Below, one piece after another: positions 9,678 through 18,143 of a DNA stretch of 64,000 nt. The DNA lies in assembly GCF_004924335.1 (NCBI RefSeq), contig NZ_CP024633.1:1984001-2048000 (forward strand). Direction: 5' to 3'. The notes under the pieces were generated by a model. The model saw only the letters and a program-made list of their open reading frames with translations. It was not told the DNA's origin and searched no databases. Origin of the DNA: Mycobacteroides salmoniphilum (lineage in GTDB: Bacteria; Actinomycetota; Actinomycetes; Mycobacteriales; Mycobacteriaceae). Each line of letters starts with the position of its first letter. Position 1 is the first letter of the stretch. Made by a program: the position numbers and the translations under genes.

Positions 9678-12600
9678 GTGAGCGAGGGTGATGTCGAGGT
9701 GGACGTCACCAGCGAAAGGGCGTCGATAAGCCTCGACCCTGATGCCGCGCCACCACTGTCCGCGGGGCAGCACCGCATATGGTTCGCCCACGGGGTGACG
9801 CCCGCGCTGATGAATCTGTGTCGGTCGTACCGGCTCAGCGGTGAGGTGGACATCGAAAGGCTGCGCGCCGCGGTTACCGCGGTTGAGACCCGCCACGAGA
9901 TCTTGCGCACGACGTTTCACGCCGGTACCGATGGCGATCCGGTCGCCGTGCTGCACGAGGACCTCCCTGCCCGATGGGTCGAGCATGACGTGTCCGAGCT
10001 CGCGGGCGCCGCACAACAGCTCCGGCTGGGCGTGCTGGCACAGCGCGAGTTCGGGACCCCGTTCGATCTCACGGTGGAATCACCGTTGCGTCTCACGGTC
10101 ATCCGCACCGGCGCTGCCGAACACATCATGCTCGTCGTCGCTCACCGCATCGCGTGGGACGACAACTCGTGGTCGGTGTTCCTCGCCGACCTGACGACCG
10201 CCTATGTGCACGGCGCCATTACGGCGCCGACGCCGGGCCGGCCCCCACAGGATCGGGCCGACGGTGCCGATCTCGACTACTGGCGTGGGGAGCTGGCCAA
10301 TCCTCCTGAACCGCTGGAGCTTCCGGGAGCCAACGGTTCGGTGGCGACGACCGATTGGAAGGCCGAACGCGTCACCTCGCGCCTCTCCGCGACCGTCATG
10401 GGTCGCGTCGATCAACTGGCCAACGAGACCGGTACCACACCGTATGTGGTGTTGTTGGCCGCGTATTCAGCTCTGCTGCATCGGTATACGCATGCAGAGG
10501 ACTTCTTGGTGGCCGCGCCGGTGCCCACGCGCGACGCTCATACGCAGGGCGGCATCGGGCACTTCGGGCACACCGTCGCCCTGCGGATGCGACCGCGTAG
10601 TGACGAAAGCTTCCGGGAGTTGTTGGAGCACGCCAGCCTGACCGCGCTGAACGGGTTTGCGCATCAGCGGGTCAGCCTGGATCGCGTCATCCCGCGCGTA
10701 GGTTTCGCCTTGGGGGCCGACTCCGCTTCCCGGTTCTGCCCGCCCGGAATCCACTGTCAACGTGCCGGGTGGGAAGGTCAGGTGGCGTACGTGCCACTCA
10801 GCCTGAGGATCGAGACCGCGCCCGAAGGTGCCGACGTCGTGGCCGAGTATTTGGTCGATGTGCTGGACGAGCGGTTGACCGTGCAGCTGCTCCGCCATTT
10901 CGCCAACCTGATCGACTCCGCGCTCGCCGACCCAGACCGCCCGCTGGGCCGCCTGGATCTCATGGATGGCCGGGAAGCCCAGTGGCTGCGGGAGGTGTCG
11001 TCCGGGGAACGGTTCGAGGCGGAGCCGACCACGCTCGGTGAGCTGGTGGCCGCCCGCGCGGCCGCACAGCCGGACGCCACCGCGCTCGTCTACGAGGGTC
11101 GGCACTACTCGTACCGGGAAACCAACGAGCTGGCGAACCGGCTGGCGCACTGGATCATTGGGCAGGGTATCGGTACCGAAGATCATGTCGCGGTACTCCT
11201 GGACAAGTCTCCGGATTTGATCATCACCGCGCTCGCCATCGCCAAGGCGGGTGCGGTCTATGTTCCCGTCGATCCGAACTACCCCGCTGATCGCATCGCG
11301 CACATCCTCGGCGACGCGCAGCCGAGGCTGGTCATCAGAGAGCCGGTGGCGGGTATTGGGCAGTTTGACGCCCGTGAGCCTGTCGATGCCGATCGGGTGC
11401 GGCCGTTGACCGCCGACAATGCTGCCTATCTGATCTACACGTCGGGTTCGACGGGTCTGCCCAAGGGTGTGACGGTCACGCATCGTCCACTGACCGAGTA
11501 CTTCAACTGGTTCCGTGCTGAATACCGGGTCAGCGGATCCGATCGGGTACTGCAGGTGGCCTCGCCGAGCTTCGACGTATCGGTGGGCGAGATTTTCGGC
11601 ATCCTCAGTTGTGGTGGCAGGCTGGTGATCCCGCGTACTGGTCGGCTCGGTGATGTCGCCTATCTGACGGAGCTGTTGAACAGCGAGGGTGTTACCTCGA
11701 TGCACATGGTGCCCTCGTTGCTCGGGCTGGTGCTATCGCTACCCGGAGTCACGCAATGGAAGTCGCTACGTCGGGTGCCGGTGGGCGGCGAGGCGCTGCC
11801 CGGTCCGGTCGCTGACAAATTTCACGCCACTTTCGATGCGTCGCTTCATAATTTCTATGGCCCCACCGAGACCGTGATCAACGCTTCGCGGTACAAGGTG
11901 CGCGGAGTCCAAGGGACGCGGACCGTTCCGATCGGCACCCCCAAGATCAACACACAGATTCACATTCTGGACGAGACCCTAAGACCGGTGCCGGTAGGGG
12001 TTATCGGTGAGATCTACATTGGTGGAACGCATGTGGCGCGCGGATATCATCGGGCGGCCGGTCTGACCGCGCAGCGCTTCATCGCCGACCCCTTCGTTCC
12101 CGGTCAGCGGATGTACCGGTCCGGTGACCTTGCGCGGCGCAGTGCGAACGGCGACATCGAATTCGTCGGTCGCGCCGACGAGCAGGTGAAGATTCGGGGG
12201 TTCCGTATCGAACTCGGTGAGATCGCCTCGGCCATCGAGGTGGATCCGAGCGTCAGTCAGGCGCTCGTGGTGGTCGATGAGCTGCCGTACGTCGGCAAGC
12301 GTCTCGTTGCCTACCTGACACCGGTCGGCGGACACGTGGTCGACCTCGACCGAATCCGCGCCAGGATTTCAGCTGCCCTGCCCGACTTCATGATTCCCGC
12401 GGCGTATGTCGTGCTCGACGAGATGCCCATCACCCGGCACGGCAAGATCAACAGGGAAGCCCTGCCGGCACCGGAGATCGGGTCCGTGGCCAGACGTCGG
12501 GAGCCGGAAACCGCGACTCAGCGTCAGCTGGCAGCCCTTTTTGCGCGGCTACTCGGGGCTGCGACCGTGGGTGCGGATGACTCGTTCGTTGACCTCGGCG

Positions 12601-14045
12601 GCCATTCGCTGCTCGCGAGCAAGCTCTCGGCGGCGATCCTGAACGAATGCGGAGTCGGGGTCGACATCCGCGAGATCTTGGAGCTGCGCACTGTCGCAGG
12701 TTTGGCCAAATTGGTCGATCAGCGTCGTAGCGGCCTCATCGCGGAGGACGAAGACCGCGAAGGGGAACCCATCCCGCTGCCTCCCGGCGGGCGACGCCTC
12801 TATGAGCATGGAAACCCGCGTCGTCTCGCCGAAACCGGCGTCTTCTGGTTGCCCGAGGGCATCACCCGATCGGTGCTGGAGGAACTTCTCGACGCGGTGG
12901 TCGGAGAGCACGAGGTGCTGCGCAGTCGTCTGGACCGCGACAACCTGACCCTGGTTCCACGGCAGCGGCAGGCTCTCCGATTCGTCGAGATCACCGCAGC
13001 GGATCCGTCTGACGTCGCCGGTGCCGAGATTGGTCGCGCGGTGGATCGGCTTGACCCTGAGCAAGGTTGGATGCTCTCGGCGGTGTGGCTTCACCCAGAA
13101 GATGCGCCCGGAGCCCTCATCCTCGCGGTGCATCACCTTGCCATAGATCCGATGTCCTGGCGGGACATCGTCGAAGAGCTGGAGTCTCGTTGGCAATGGT
13201 TGATGGCAGGGGCAGTCCGGTCGCCCACCCTGCCCGCCAATGGATACCGACGGTGGGCCAACTCGCTGGCCGTGGCGGCCCACGACGTGGGTAGCCTGCC
13301 CTTCTGGATCGCACAGCTCGACGGCGATGATCCCACGATTGGTTCGCGCCGAGTGATTCCGGAACTTGACCGGGAACGTGACGTGGCGGTCACCGTCGAT
13401 TCCGCGCCGGCTGATGTCAGCGCGTTGCTGCTGAACTCGGGAATGCGGATGGATCACCTTCTCGCGGCAGCGGCAGCACGCACCGTGGCACGATGGCGCC
13501 GTTTGCGTGGAGATCCCCAGGTGGAATCGCTACTGGCGGTGCAGGTCTGCGAACGAGAAGGTGCCACCACGGCCACGATGGGCCCACTCAACACGGTCTA
13601 TCCCCTGCGCCTCGGCGGCACTGATCCTCTGGCCATTGGTCCACGCGGGGTGGTGGAGCGCGTCGCACGTCAGTACAACGCGATGCCGGGGCGGACGATT
13701 GACTTTGGACTGTTGCGTTATCTGCGCGCTGATACCCGGGCGGTGCTGCGGCAGTATCGCGATCCACAGATCCTGCTGACCTATCTCGGGCATGATCGTG
13801 GCTTCGAGGGGACTCTTCTTCGACGTGACGGTCTGCTTTCCGTACTGGGATCGCCCGTGCCCGAGCCTGATTCGGCGGTCCGTCATGAGCTGATGATCGC
13901 GGTGCTGATTATGGAGAGCATCGAAGGGCCTGTTATCGCCACGCAGTGGCGGGCGATCCCCGAGGTGCTTGACCGCTCGGAGGTCACCGAGCTACAAGCG
14001 ATATGGCACGAGCAGCTGGGGATTCTGGCGAAGGAGCTATGGTGA
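9678..14045 (+). CDS. mbtF: Mycobactin non-ribosomal peptide synthetase, C-A-PCP-E (MbtF-like)
   Basis: About 1,455 residues. Order: condensation domain (about 30-440), adenylation domain (about 450-910; YLIYTSGSTGLPKGV, FYGPTETVINAS, YRSGDLARR, KIRGFRIELGEI, GKINRE), carrier domain (FVDLGGHSLLASKL, serine near residue 976), and a C-terminal epimerisation-type domain with HHLAIDPMSW near residue 1150. Order and length match MbtF, which adds the terminal, cyclising lysine of mycobactin. The condensation C3 motif reads HRIAWDD, with Arg at the usual second histidine. GTG 9678 is preferred because of an ACGAGG site 8 bases upstream; GTG 9669 and GTG 9645 (2 bases from the iron box) are in frame. 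Confidence 0.85.
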   Translation: MSEGDVEVDVTSERASISLDPDAAPPLSAGQHRIWFAHGVTPALMNLCRSYRLSGEVDIERLRAAVTAVETRHEILRTTFHAGTDGDPVAVLHEDLPARWVEHDVSELAGAAQQLRLGVLAQREFGTPFDLTVESPLRLTVIRTGAAEHIMLVVAHRIAWDDNSWSVFLADLTTAYVHGAITAPTPGRPPQDRADGADLDYWRGELANPPEPLELPGANGSVATTDWKAERVTSRLSATVMGRVDQLANETGTTPYVVLLAAYSALLHRYTHAEDFLVAAPVPTRDAHTQGGIGHFGHTVALRMRPRSDESFRELLEHASLTALNGFAHQRVSLDRVIPRVGFALGADSASRFCPPGIHCQRAGWEGQVAYVPLSLRIETAPEGADVVAEYLVDVLDERLTVQLLRHFANLIDSALADPDRPLGRLDLMDGREAQWLREVSSGERFEAEPTTLGELVAARAAAQPDATALVYEGRHYSYRETNELANRLAHWIIGQGIGTEDHVAVLLDKSPDLIITALAIAKAGAVYVPVDPNYPADRIAHILGDAQPRLVIREPVAGIGQFDAREPVDADRVRPLTADNAAYLIYTSGSTGLPKGVTVTHRPLTEYFNWFRAEYRVSGSDRVLQVASPSFDVSVGEIFGILSCGGRLVIPRTGRLGDVAYLTELLNSEGVTSMHMVPSLLGLVLSLPGVTQWKSLRRVPVGGEALPGPVADKFHATFDASLHNFYGPTETVINASRYKVRGVQGTRTVPIGTPKINTQIHILDETLRPVPVGVIGEIYIGGTHVARGYHRAAGLTAQRFIADPFVPGQRMYRSGDLARRSANGDIEFVGRADEQVKIRGFRIELGEIASAIEVDPSVSQALVVVDELPYVGKRLVAYLTPVGGHVVDLDRIRARISAALPDFMIPAAYVVLDEMPITRHGKINREALPAPEIGSVARRREPETATQRQLAALFARLLGAATVGADDSFVDLGGHSLLASKLSAAILNECGVGVDIREILELRTVAGLAKLVDQRRSGLIAEDEDREGEPIPLPPGGRRLYEHGNPRRLAETGVFWLPEGITRSVLEELLDAVVGEHEVLRSRLDRDNLTLVPRQRQALRFVEITAADPSDVAGAEIGRAVDRLDPEQGWMLSAVWLHPEDAPGALILAVHHLAIDPMSWRDIVEELESRWQWLMAGAVRSPTLPANGYRRWANSLAVAAHDVGSLPFWIAQLDGDDPTIGSRRVIPELDRERDVAVTVDSAPADVSALLLNSGMRMDHLLAAAAARTVARWRRLRGDPQVESLLAVQVCEREGATTATMGPLNTVYPLRLGGTDPLAIGPRGVVERVARQYNAMPGRTIDFGLLRYLRADTRAVLRQYRDPQILLTYLGHDRGFEGTLLRRDGLLSVLGSPVPEPDSAVRHELMIAVLIMESIEGPVIATQWRAIPEVLDRSEVTELQAIWHEQLGILAKELW

Positions 14046-15331
14046 CATCCACATTGGCAGTGATAGGCGCGGGCGCCAAGGCGGTGGCGGTTGCCGCGAA
14101 GGCAGCTGTGTTGCGTGAATGCGGTGTCGACGTACCCGATGTGGTGGCGATCGAGCGTCAGCAGGTCGGCGCGAACTGGCAGGCGTGTGGTGGCTGGACG
14201 GATGGACAACACCGGCTGGGTACGAGCCCCGAAAAAGATGTGGGATTCCCGTATCGGTCTGCCGTCGTGCCGGGGCGTAACGCCGAGATCGATGCCGGGA
14301 TGATGCGTCTGAGCTGGCAGTCCTATCTCATCGGCACTGGCCAGTTCGCCGAGTGGGTTGACCGCGATAAGCCCGCGCCAACGCACAAGCGCTGGGCTGA
14401 CTACCTGACGTGGGTGGCCAACACGGTCGATATGAAGGTGGTTCAGGGCGAGGTGACCGGTTTGTCCATCGATGACGACAGATGGGTGGTGGGTACCAAC
14501 GACTGTTCCATCGCTGCGGACGCGGTCATGGTGACGGGGCCCGGGCAGCCGGAACGTTCTGTGCTACCCGAACATCCGAACGTCCTGTCGATCGCCGAAT
14601 TCTGGCGTCGCTGTGCCGGATCAACGCGTCTCACCGCAGAACGCGTCGCCGTGATCGGCGGGGGTGAGACAGCCGCCTCAGTGCTCAATGAACTTTTTGG
14701 ACATCGGGTTTCGACGATCACCGTCATCTCTCCCGGCGTCACACTGTTTACCCGCGGTGAAGGGTACTTCGAGAACGCTCTGTTCAGCGATCCGACCGGG
14801 TGGTTACACCACACCATGGAGGAACGGCGCGACGCATTGAACCGTACCGATCGCGGGGTGTTCTCGGCCCGTGTTCAGGAATCGCTGCTGGCCGACGATC
14901 GTATCCGCCATCTGCGCGGTCGCGTCGCCCACGCCGTCGCCCTGAAAGACCGGATCAGATTGACGCTGCGCAGCGACCGTGCGGGCGAGCCTTCCGAGAC
15001 CGTTCACGGCTTCGATCTGGTGATCGACGGCGCGGGTGCCGACGCGCTGTGGTTCTTACCGCTGTTCGACCAGAGCGCCCTCGATCTCATGGAGCTCAAA
15101 CTGGGCGCTCCCGTGGACGGCAACGTCTTGCAGGAATCCCTTGGCCACGACCTGTCCGTCAACGGCCTGACTCCCAAGCTCATTCTTCCGACGCTCTCGG
15201 GTCTGACCCAGGGCCCGGGGTTCCCCAATCTCAGCTGTCTCGGATTGCTGTCCGATCGAGTGCTCGGTGGGCACAGCAGTACCCAGTCGGCTCGTCGTGA
15301 AAGGAAAACAATTGAGTACCAACCCATTTGA
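14039..15331 (+). CDS. mbtG: L-lysine N6-hydroxylase (mycobactin biosynthesis)
   Basis: About 430 residues. A flavin- and NADPH-dependent N-hydroxylase of the IucD/SidA/PvdA group, it makes the hydroxamate nitrogen of mycobactin. The FAD Rossmann motif is [18 protein letters not shown] at the N-terminus, with a second nucleotide site [17 protein letters not shown] mid-protein, then HSSTQSARR near the end. The start lies within the 3' end of the synthetase gene: ATG 14039 is used here, but GTG 14042 has better spacing from the AAGGAG at 14031-14036. The overlap implies translational coupling. Confidence 0.9.
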   Translation: MVTSTLAVIGAGAKAVAVAAKAAVLRECGVDVPDVVAIERQQVGANWQACGGWTDGQHRLGTSPEKDVGFPYRSAVVPGRNAEIDAGMMRLSWQSYLIGTGQFAEWVDRDKPAPTHKRWADYLTWVANTVDMKVVQGEVTGLSIDDDRWVVGTNDCSIAADAVMVTGPGQPERSVLPEHPNVLSIAEFWRRCAGSTRLTAERVAVIGGGETAASVLNELFGHRVSTITVISPGVTLFTRGEGYFENALFSDPTGWLHHTMEERRDALNRTDRGVFSARVQESLLADDRIRHLRGRVAHAVALKDRIRLTLRSDRAGEPSETVHGFDLVIDGAGADALWFLPLFDQSALDLMELKLGAPVDGNVLQESLGHDLSVNGLTPKLILPTLSGLTQGPGFPNLSCLGLLSDRVLGGHSSTQSARRERKTIEYQPI

Positions 15332-15527
15332 TGACGAGAATGGTGCCTTCTACGTACTGGTCAACGACGAGGAGCAGCACAGTCTGTGGCCGACGGCCAT
15401 TGAGGTTCCGGCGCAATGGCGCGTGGCCTTTGGGGAGGCCTCGCGTGCCGACTGTGTGGAGTACGTCGAAGCCAATTGGACCGATATGCGGCCCAAGAGC
15501 CTGCGTGACGCGATGGCAGGCAAGTAG
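15312..15527 (+). CDS. mbtH: MbtH-like chaperone of NRPS adenylation domains, TTG start
   Basis: 71 residues, the normal family length. Conserved features are [23 protein letters not shown], the tryptophans of VPAQW and EANWTDMRP, and RDAM at the end. The start is TTG 15312: an AAGGAAAA ribosome site lies 5-6 bases upstream, and the product then begins STNPFDD like other MbtH proteins. An upstream in-frame GTG (15267) would add 15 unrelated residues inside mbtG. MbtH proteins bind and solubilise adenylation domains; here the partner is probably the preceding synthetase. Confidence 0.93.
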   Translation: MSTNPFDDENGAFYVLVNDEEQHSLWPTAIEVPAQWRVAFGEASRADCVEYVEANWTDMRPKSLRDAMAGK

Positions 15528-15549
15528 CAGCAGCTGGTAGGAAGATCTG

Positions 15550-16398
15550 GTGGGCCCAGACAGCTTCGGCACCGGCCAACCCGATCACACCGCCGTGCGC
15601 ACCGCGCTCTGGCGGGCTTTGCATGTGGAACTGGATCCACCGCCGCATGTGTTGACCGATCGCATCGGTCTGCAACTGGTGGCACCGTTGGACGACTGGC
15701 ATGGGCGCCCTGACATGGATCCGCGAGGTTCCAGGGTCTCCCGCTTGGGCATGGTGGCGCGGGCCCGTTTCGTCGAGGATCTCGTTGAGCAGCGGGCGGC
15801 AGACGGCGTAGGACAGTACGTCATCCTGGGCGCCGGTTTGGACACCTTCGTGCAGCGCAATCCCGATGCGGGGGAGCGGCTCACCGTTTTCGAGGTGGAC
15901 CAGCCCGGCACTCAAGCGTGGAAACGAAATCGGCTGACCGAGCTGGGATTCGAGATTCCTGAGTGGCATCGACTGGTTCCGGTCGACTTCGAGGCGGGCG
16001 GTTCCTGGCGAGATCAATTGCTCATCGCGGGATTCGACCCCGACAAACCTGCGGTGGTGGCATCCACCGGTGTCAGTATGTATCTGAGCCGTGACGCCGT
16101 CGTCGAGACACTGCGACAATGTGCCTCGCTGGCAACGGGTTCGGCATTGGCCATGACGTTCCTGCTGCCGCTGGAACTGCTCGAAGCGGGGGAGCGCCCG
16201 ATCCGGCAGATGATCATGACCAAGGCGGCCGAATCCGGCACCCCATGGGTGAGCTTCTTCTTTCCGGACCTGCTGCTCTCCCTGGCGCGCGAGTGCGGTT
16301 TCTCCGATGCGTCATACGTATCGGGGCGCGAACTGATCGACCGCTATGTGCCCGGCACCGGGTTATCTGCCGAGGAGTTTCTGGTGGCCACTGTCTAG
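15550..16398 (+). CDS. SAM-dependent methyltransferase, TIGR00027/LCM-type, in the mycobactin locus
   Basis: 282 residues from GTG 15550, with AGGAAG about 6 bases upstream. The SAM site is QYVILGAGLDTFVQR, followed by TVFEVDQPGTQAWKRNRL and a central VASTGVSMYLSRDAVVETL, the pattern of the large mycobacterial family related to leucine carboxyl methyltransferases. It follows mbtH by 22 bp on the same strand and overlaps the irtB stop by 4 bp. It is therefore likely expressed with mbtF-G-H and may modify mycobactin or its carrier form, but the substrate is not visible. Confidence 0.82.
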   Translation: MGPDSFGTGQPDHTAVRTALWRALHVELDPPPHVLTDRIGLQLVAPLDDWHGRPDMDPRGSRVSRLGMVARARFVEDLVEQRAADGVGQYVILGAGLDTFVQRNPDAGERLTVFEVDQPGTQAWKRNRLTELGFEIPEWHRLVPVDFEAGGSWRDQLLIAGFDPDKPAVVASTGVSMYLSRDAVVETLRQCASLATGSALAMTFLLPLELLEAGERPIRQMIMTKAAESGTPWVSFFFPDLLLSLARECGFSDASYVSGRELIDRYVPGTGLSAEEFLVATV

Positions 16399-18143
16399 TT
16401 GGTGGCTGCGGTGATGCGCCATCCGGTGGTGGATTCTTGTTGGTGCCAGAATTCTGTGAAGCGTCCTTCGAGGGCGGTGAGTTCGGTGATTGAGCCTTGT
16501 TCGATGATGCGGCCGTCGTCGATGAATAGGACGTGGTCGGCGTTGCGGATGGCGTTGAGTCGGTGGGCGATCATGATTTTGGTGCGGGTGCGTGGGTCGT
16601 TGTTGATGGCCTCGGTGATGGCGGTTTCGTTTTCGGTGTCTAGGGCGCTGGTGGCTTCGTCGATGAGCAGCACGGGGGCGGGTTTGATGAGGGCGCGGGC
16701 GATGCTGACGCGTTGGCGTTCGCCGCCCGATAGTGCGGTGCCGGCTTCGCCGACACGGGATTGTTCGGCATCCGGTAGGCGTTCGATGATTTCGTCGACA
16801 CGAGCCAGTGCCATGGCTTGGCGGGTTTGGTGGTCTGTGGCGGTGGGGTGTCCGACGAGAACGTTGTCGCGAATGGGTCCGTCGAACAGATAGGGATGCT
16901 GGAACACCATGCTCACCAGCGCGCGTCGGCTGGCGGTGTCCAATGTCGCGACATCGGTTCCGTCGATGAGGATGTGGCCGTTTTCTGGGTGTTGTAGCCC
17001 GGCGATAAGCGCGAGGATGGTGCTTTTCCCGGAGCCGGATGGCCCCACGATTGCGGTGGTGGTTCCCGGTTCCAGAGTGAAGTCAACACTGGTGAGGACG
17101 TGTTCGTTGGCGCCGTCGTAGCGGAAGGTGACGTTGCGGAATTCGATACGTGGGGCCGGGGTTTGGGCGGATGCGATGGCGTCCCCGGGCTGGTCGGGGG
17201 CCTGGGTGGTGATGATCGAATTGAGGCGCTCGAACACGCCGCGTGAGTTCTCGACGGCACCGGCCAGGGCGGCCAGCACGGTGAAGGGTTCCAGGAACCG
17301 CACCACGATGACCATGAGCGCGACGGCTTGCGGGGCTCCGATTTCTCCGCGTACTGCTAGTGCTGTGGCGGTGCCGGCCAGCAGGATGAGGGCGATTTGG
17401 CTGACGATGCTGAACAGCAGCTGGCCGGGGATCTGGAACAGCAGCAGCCGCATGGTCGCACCGCGTGCTGTGGCGACGGCGTGGCCGGCTTGGCTGCGGG
17501 CAGGGCTGACACGTCGGCTGGCCCGTAGGGCGGCTTGGGTGCGTGCGAATTCCAGGATGCGTTCGGTGAGTGCGCTGTGCGCCTTGGTGTCTGCTTCGTC
17601 GGCGGTGCGCACGATGCGGATACTGGCCAGCAGCGTGCCCAGTAGCAGCGGCAACGTGATGAGCGCCGCGACGCCCAGTTTCCACGAGATGAAGAAGAGC
17701 CCGATGGTGATGGCTGCCGGTAGTAGTGCTGCGCCGATCAGTGGGGTCAGTAGGTTGGAGATGAATCCCACGAGGTCGGGGCCGCCGGAGGAAATGGCCT
17801 GGCGGGCCATCGCGGTGCGTTCGGCGGTGAACCAGCCCAGCGGGATGTGGGTGAGCCGGTCGGCTACTTGGTGCTGTGAGTCGTTGAGTAGGGCGAATCC
17901 GATGCGGTAGCCGATGCGGGCCAGCGCGGTGTCGGTGATCCAGCCGCCCACGGTGACCGCGGTCAGCACGCCGAGCCACGGCAGCGCATCGGCGGGGGTG
18001 GCGCCGAACAGGGCGCCCAGCAGCGGCACCAGCAGCAGGCAGCCCGCGGCGCGTAGCAGCACCGAGAGCACCGAGAGCACCCCGTAGGTGTAGAGCGAGC
18101 TGCGGTGTGCGGGGGGGATGAGGCGAATCAGGTTGGTAAGCAT
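16395..18143 (-). CDS. irtB: Iron-siderophore ABC transporter subunit IrtB
   Basis: 582 residues. An N-terminal membrane domain of about six helices (roughly 15-310) is followed by a nucleotide-binding domain: [54 protein letters not shown] and the H-loop MIAHRLNAI. Half-transporter layout and length match IrtB, which with IrtA imports Fe-carboxymycobactin across the inner membrane. Its ATG overlaps the irtA TGA (ATGA at 18143), so the two halves are translationally coupled. Both are driven from the iron-boxed promoter upstream of irtA. Confidence 0.93.
   Translation of the reverse strand: MLTNLIRLIPPAHRSSLYTYGVLSVLSVLLRAAGCLLLVPLLGALFGATPADALPWLGVLTAVTVGGWITDTALARIGYRIGFALLNDSQHQVADRLTHIPLGWFTAERTAMARQAISSGGPDLVGFISNLLTPLIGAALLPAAITIGLFFISWKLGVAALITLPLLLGTLLASIRIVRTADEADTKAHSALTERILEFARTQAALRASRRVSPARSQAGHAVATARGATMRLLLFQIPGQLLFSIVSQIALILLAGTATALAVRGEIGAPQAVALMVIVVRFLEPFTVLAALAGAVENSRGVFERLNSIITTQAPDQPGDAIASAQTPAPRIEFRNVTFRYDGANEHVLTSVDFTLEPGTTTAIVGPSGSGKSTILALIAGLQHPENGHILIDGTDVATLDTASRRALVSMVFQHPYLFDGPIRDNVLVGHPTATDHQTRQAMALARVDEIIERLPDAEQSRVGEAGTALSGGERQRVSIARALIKPAPVLLIDEATSALDTENETAITEAINNDPRTRTKIMIAHRLNAIRNADHVLFIDDGRIIEQGSITELTALEGRFTEFWHQQESTTGWRITAATN

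Noticed and set aside
10467..11705. Minus-strand open frame of 412 codons inside the synthetase gene
   Set aside because: It is antisense to well-conserved condensation and adenylation domains, contains no recognisable domain and has Arg/His/Gln-rich shadow composition typical of high-GC DNA.
16399..17910. Plus-strand open frames of up to 260 codons opposite irtB
   Set aside because: irtB has full ABC transporter motifs; the opposite frames show low-complexity Ser/Arg/Met composition and no domain.
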